NCBI GenBank assembly: GCA_943788615.1 | Contig: CALSQY010000002.1 | Location: forward strand, 310,001-374,000 | Reading direction: 5' to 3' | Source of the DNA: UBA4465 sp002292365 | Lineage (GTDB): Bacteria; Bacteroidota; Bacteroidia; Cytophagales; Cyclobacteriaceae | DNA: 64,000 nt | Shown: piece by piece, positions 63,125-64,000 of the stretch | Layout: the number at the start of each line of letters is the position of its first letter | Position numbering within the stretch: the stretch's first letter is position 1 | The notes under the pieces: generated by a model | Databases searched by the model: none | What the model was told of the DNA's origin: nothing | What the model saw: the letters and a program-made list of their open reading frames with translations, nothing else | Translations under genes and position numbers: made by a program

Positions 63125-64000
63125 AAAATATCATTGTTTTTATTTTTGCTTTTCTCTTAATGTCATGTGAAGATGAGCCACCGATTTTTACCATTTCACA
63201 AGATAAAAATTTAATAGATACGGGTATTTATGATTCGGATTCGGTCAATATTTCGAATCAAGAGGATGTCATAAATGAACTTGAAGAATTCCCACAGGTA
63301 GGATTAATGTCTCCAATGATTCGAGACGAATTAATTCTTGAATCCTTGTCTTGTACCGATATTCTTGTGTCCAGTGCATGTTGGGAGGATGTAAAAACTT
63401 CAAAAAGTTGCAAATGGGATCAAATCTATACACGTTATGAAAATGGATGGACAGGTGCCGATGCTACTTATTCCGTGCCTTTGCCTGATGGGCGTGTACT
63501 GTGGATGTTTGGGGACACATTTATCGGTACAGTAAATGAAGACCGAACTAGGAATCAAACTAAAATGATCAATAATACTTTTGTTTTAACAAGTGAAAAT
63601 GAATTCATCACCCTTTTCGGAGGTACTAGAACTAATCCTAAGGCGTTAATCGTACCCAATCAAACAGATGATTGGTATTGGCCTTTTGATGCTACGATCT
63701 ATAATGGGGAATTACATATGCTACTGGCTCATATGCAACGTGTGGGAGAAGGCATGTGGGGATTTGCCTATAAGCAAGTAGACTTGGCTATTTTTTCTTT
63801 ACCTGATTTAACACTTAAATCGCTTACCATGAAAATACCCTCGCCTGAAATTTCTTATGGGTCGACGTTGATGGAAGACACAGACTATACCTATATCTAT
63901 GGAATAACTACCGTTGGTTATAATAAATATGCCCATATTGCTCGTGCTCCTGGTGGTGATTTAAGTGCAGTTTGGGACTTTTATAACGGGTCAGAATGGG
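63121..64000 (+). CDS. DUF5005-like propeller lipoprotein, partial
   Basis: The open frame starts at a TTG (63121-63123) that overlaps the stop of the esterase gene and runs off the right edge, giving 293 codons. The signal KNIIVFIFAFLLMSCEDEP is a clear lipobox with Cys16. After a linker, YENGWTGADATYSVPLPDGR, then VLWMFGDTFIGT and WYWPFDATIYNGELHM match the five-bladed propeller DUF5005/DUF4185 group. These may be glycosidases or glycan-binding proteins; no activity is proven. It is related in fold to the 37319 lipoprotein, so similar proteins flank the PUL. Confidence 0.8.
   Translation, partial: MKNIIVFIFAFLLMSCEDEPPIFTISQDKNLIDTGIYDSDSVNISNQEDVINELEEFPQVGLMSPMIRDELILESLSCTDILVSSACWEDVKTSKSCKWDQIYTRYENGWTGADATYSVPLPDGRVLWMFGDTFIGTVNEDRTRNQTKMINNTFVLTSENEFITLFGGTRTNPKALIVPNQTDDWYWPFDATIYNGELHMLLAHMQRVGEGMWGFAYKQVDLAIFSLPDLTLKSLTMKIPSPEISYGSTLMEDTDYTYIYGITTVGYNKYAHIARAPGGDLSAVWDFYNGSEW

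Overview
The window comes from a Bacteroidota chromosome, most likely a marine Cytophagales-type bacterium. The lineage-level signs are SusC/SusD pairs, a 290-residue primary sigma factor without region 1.1, TAnnTTTG-type -7 elements in place of sigma70 promoters, few Shine-Dalgarno sequences, and a low-GC, A-rich style. A proteorhodopsin with a Blh carotene-cleaving enzyme points to sunlit water. The order-level placement is inference. I see no rRNA, tRNA, CRISPR array, IS element or integrase.

Layout. 1-3799 (minus) is the N-terminal 1266 codons of a large secreted Asp-box beta-propeller protein that runs off the left edge. 3800-4849 holds the corpse of a Nudix hydrolase gene (4204-4725). 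4850-7449 carries two drug/metabolite exporters (MATE and MFS). 7875-17073 is a housekeeping block: rpoD, an aminotransferase, heptose-7-phosphate kinase, hemE, a small membrane exporter, an M42 peptidase, adk-obgE and grpE-dnaJ. 17106-20016 (minus) is prfB, with a programmed +1 frameshift, followed by an MFS transporter and a YhhN protein. 20205-23973 (minus) is an ABC ATPase, adenosyltransferase, ilvE and CotH cluster. 24077-27693 holds an SDR, an alkyltransferase-like protein, an SSS symporter, clpS-recR and a small membrane protein. 27894-29573 is the rhodopsin-blh phototrophy pair, separated by an intrinsic-terminator-like hairpin whose T-tract abuts the blh start codon. 29649-34928 holds a membrane protein, an alpha/beta hydrolase, a broken M14 carboxypeptidase, an MBL-fold hydrolase and a small membrane protein.

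From 35310 to the right edge is a polysaccharide utilization locus (PUL). ROK sugar kinase, lgt and a beta-propeller lipoprotein form an overlapping trio. A GntR/UTRA repressor (minus) lies next. At least 23.6 kb of tightly packed plus-strand genes then run from 40323: DUF5004-like, DUF4961-like, SusC1, SusD1, SusC2, SusD2, phosphomannose isomerase, sugar porter, a GH92 alpha-mannosidase-like enzyme, an acetyl-xylan-esterase-like hydrolase, an FG-GAP/ASPIC lipoprotein, a sialate O-acetylesterase-like SGNH enzyme and a partial DUF5005-like lipoprotein. Many junctions overlap by 1-34 nt, which suggests one long transcript.

How the PUL genes may work together (inference): the outer-membrane SusCD pairs take up an O-acylated, alpha-mannose-containing glycan. 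The two esterases strip ester groups and the GH92 enzyme releases mannose. The sugar porter imports mannose, the ROK enzyme phosphorylates it, and the isomerase converts mannose-6-phosphate to fructose-6-phosphate. GntR would sense a sugar phosphate. The unusual parts are a second SusC with no canonical TonB box or N-terminal extension, a GH92 with a rewritten NEPxHH motif, and an isomerase fused to a kinase-like domain without a P-loop.
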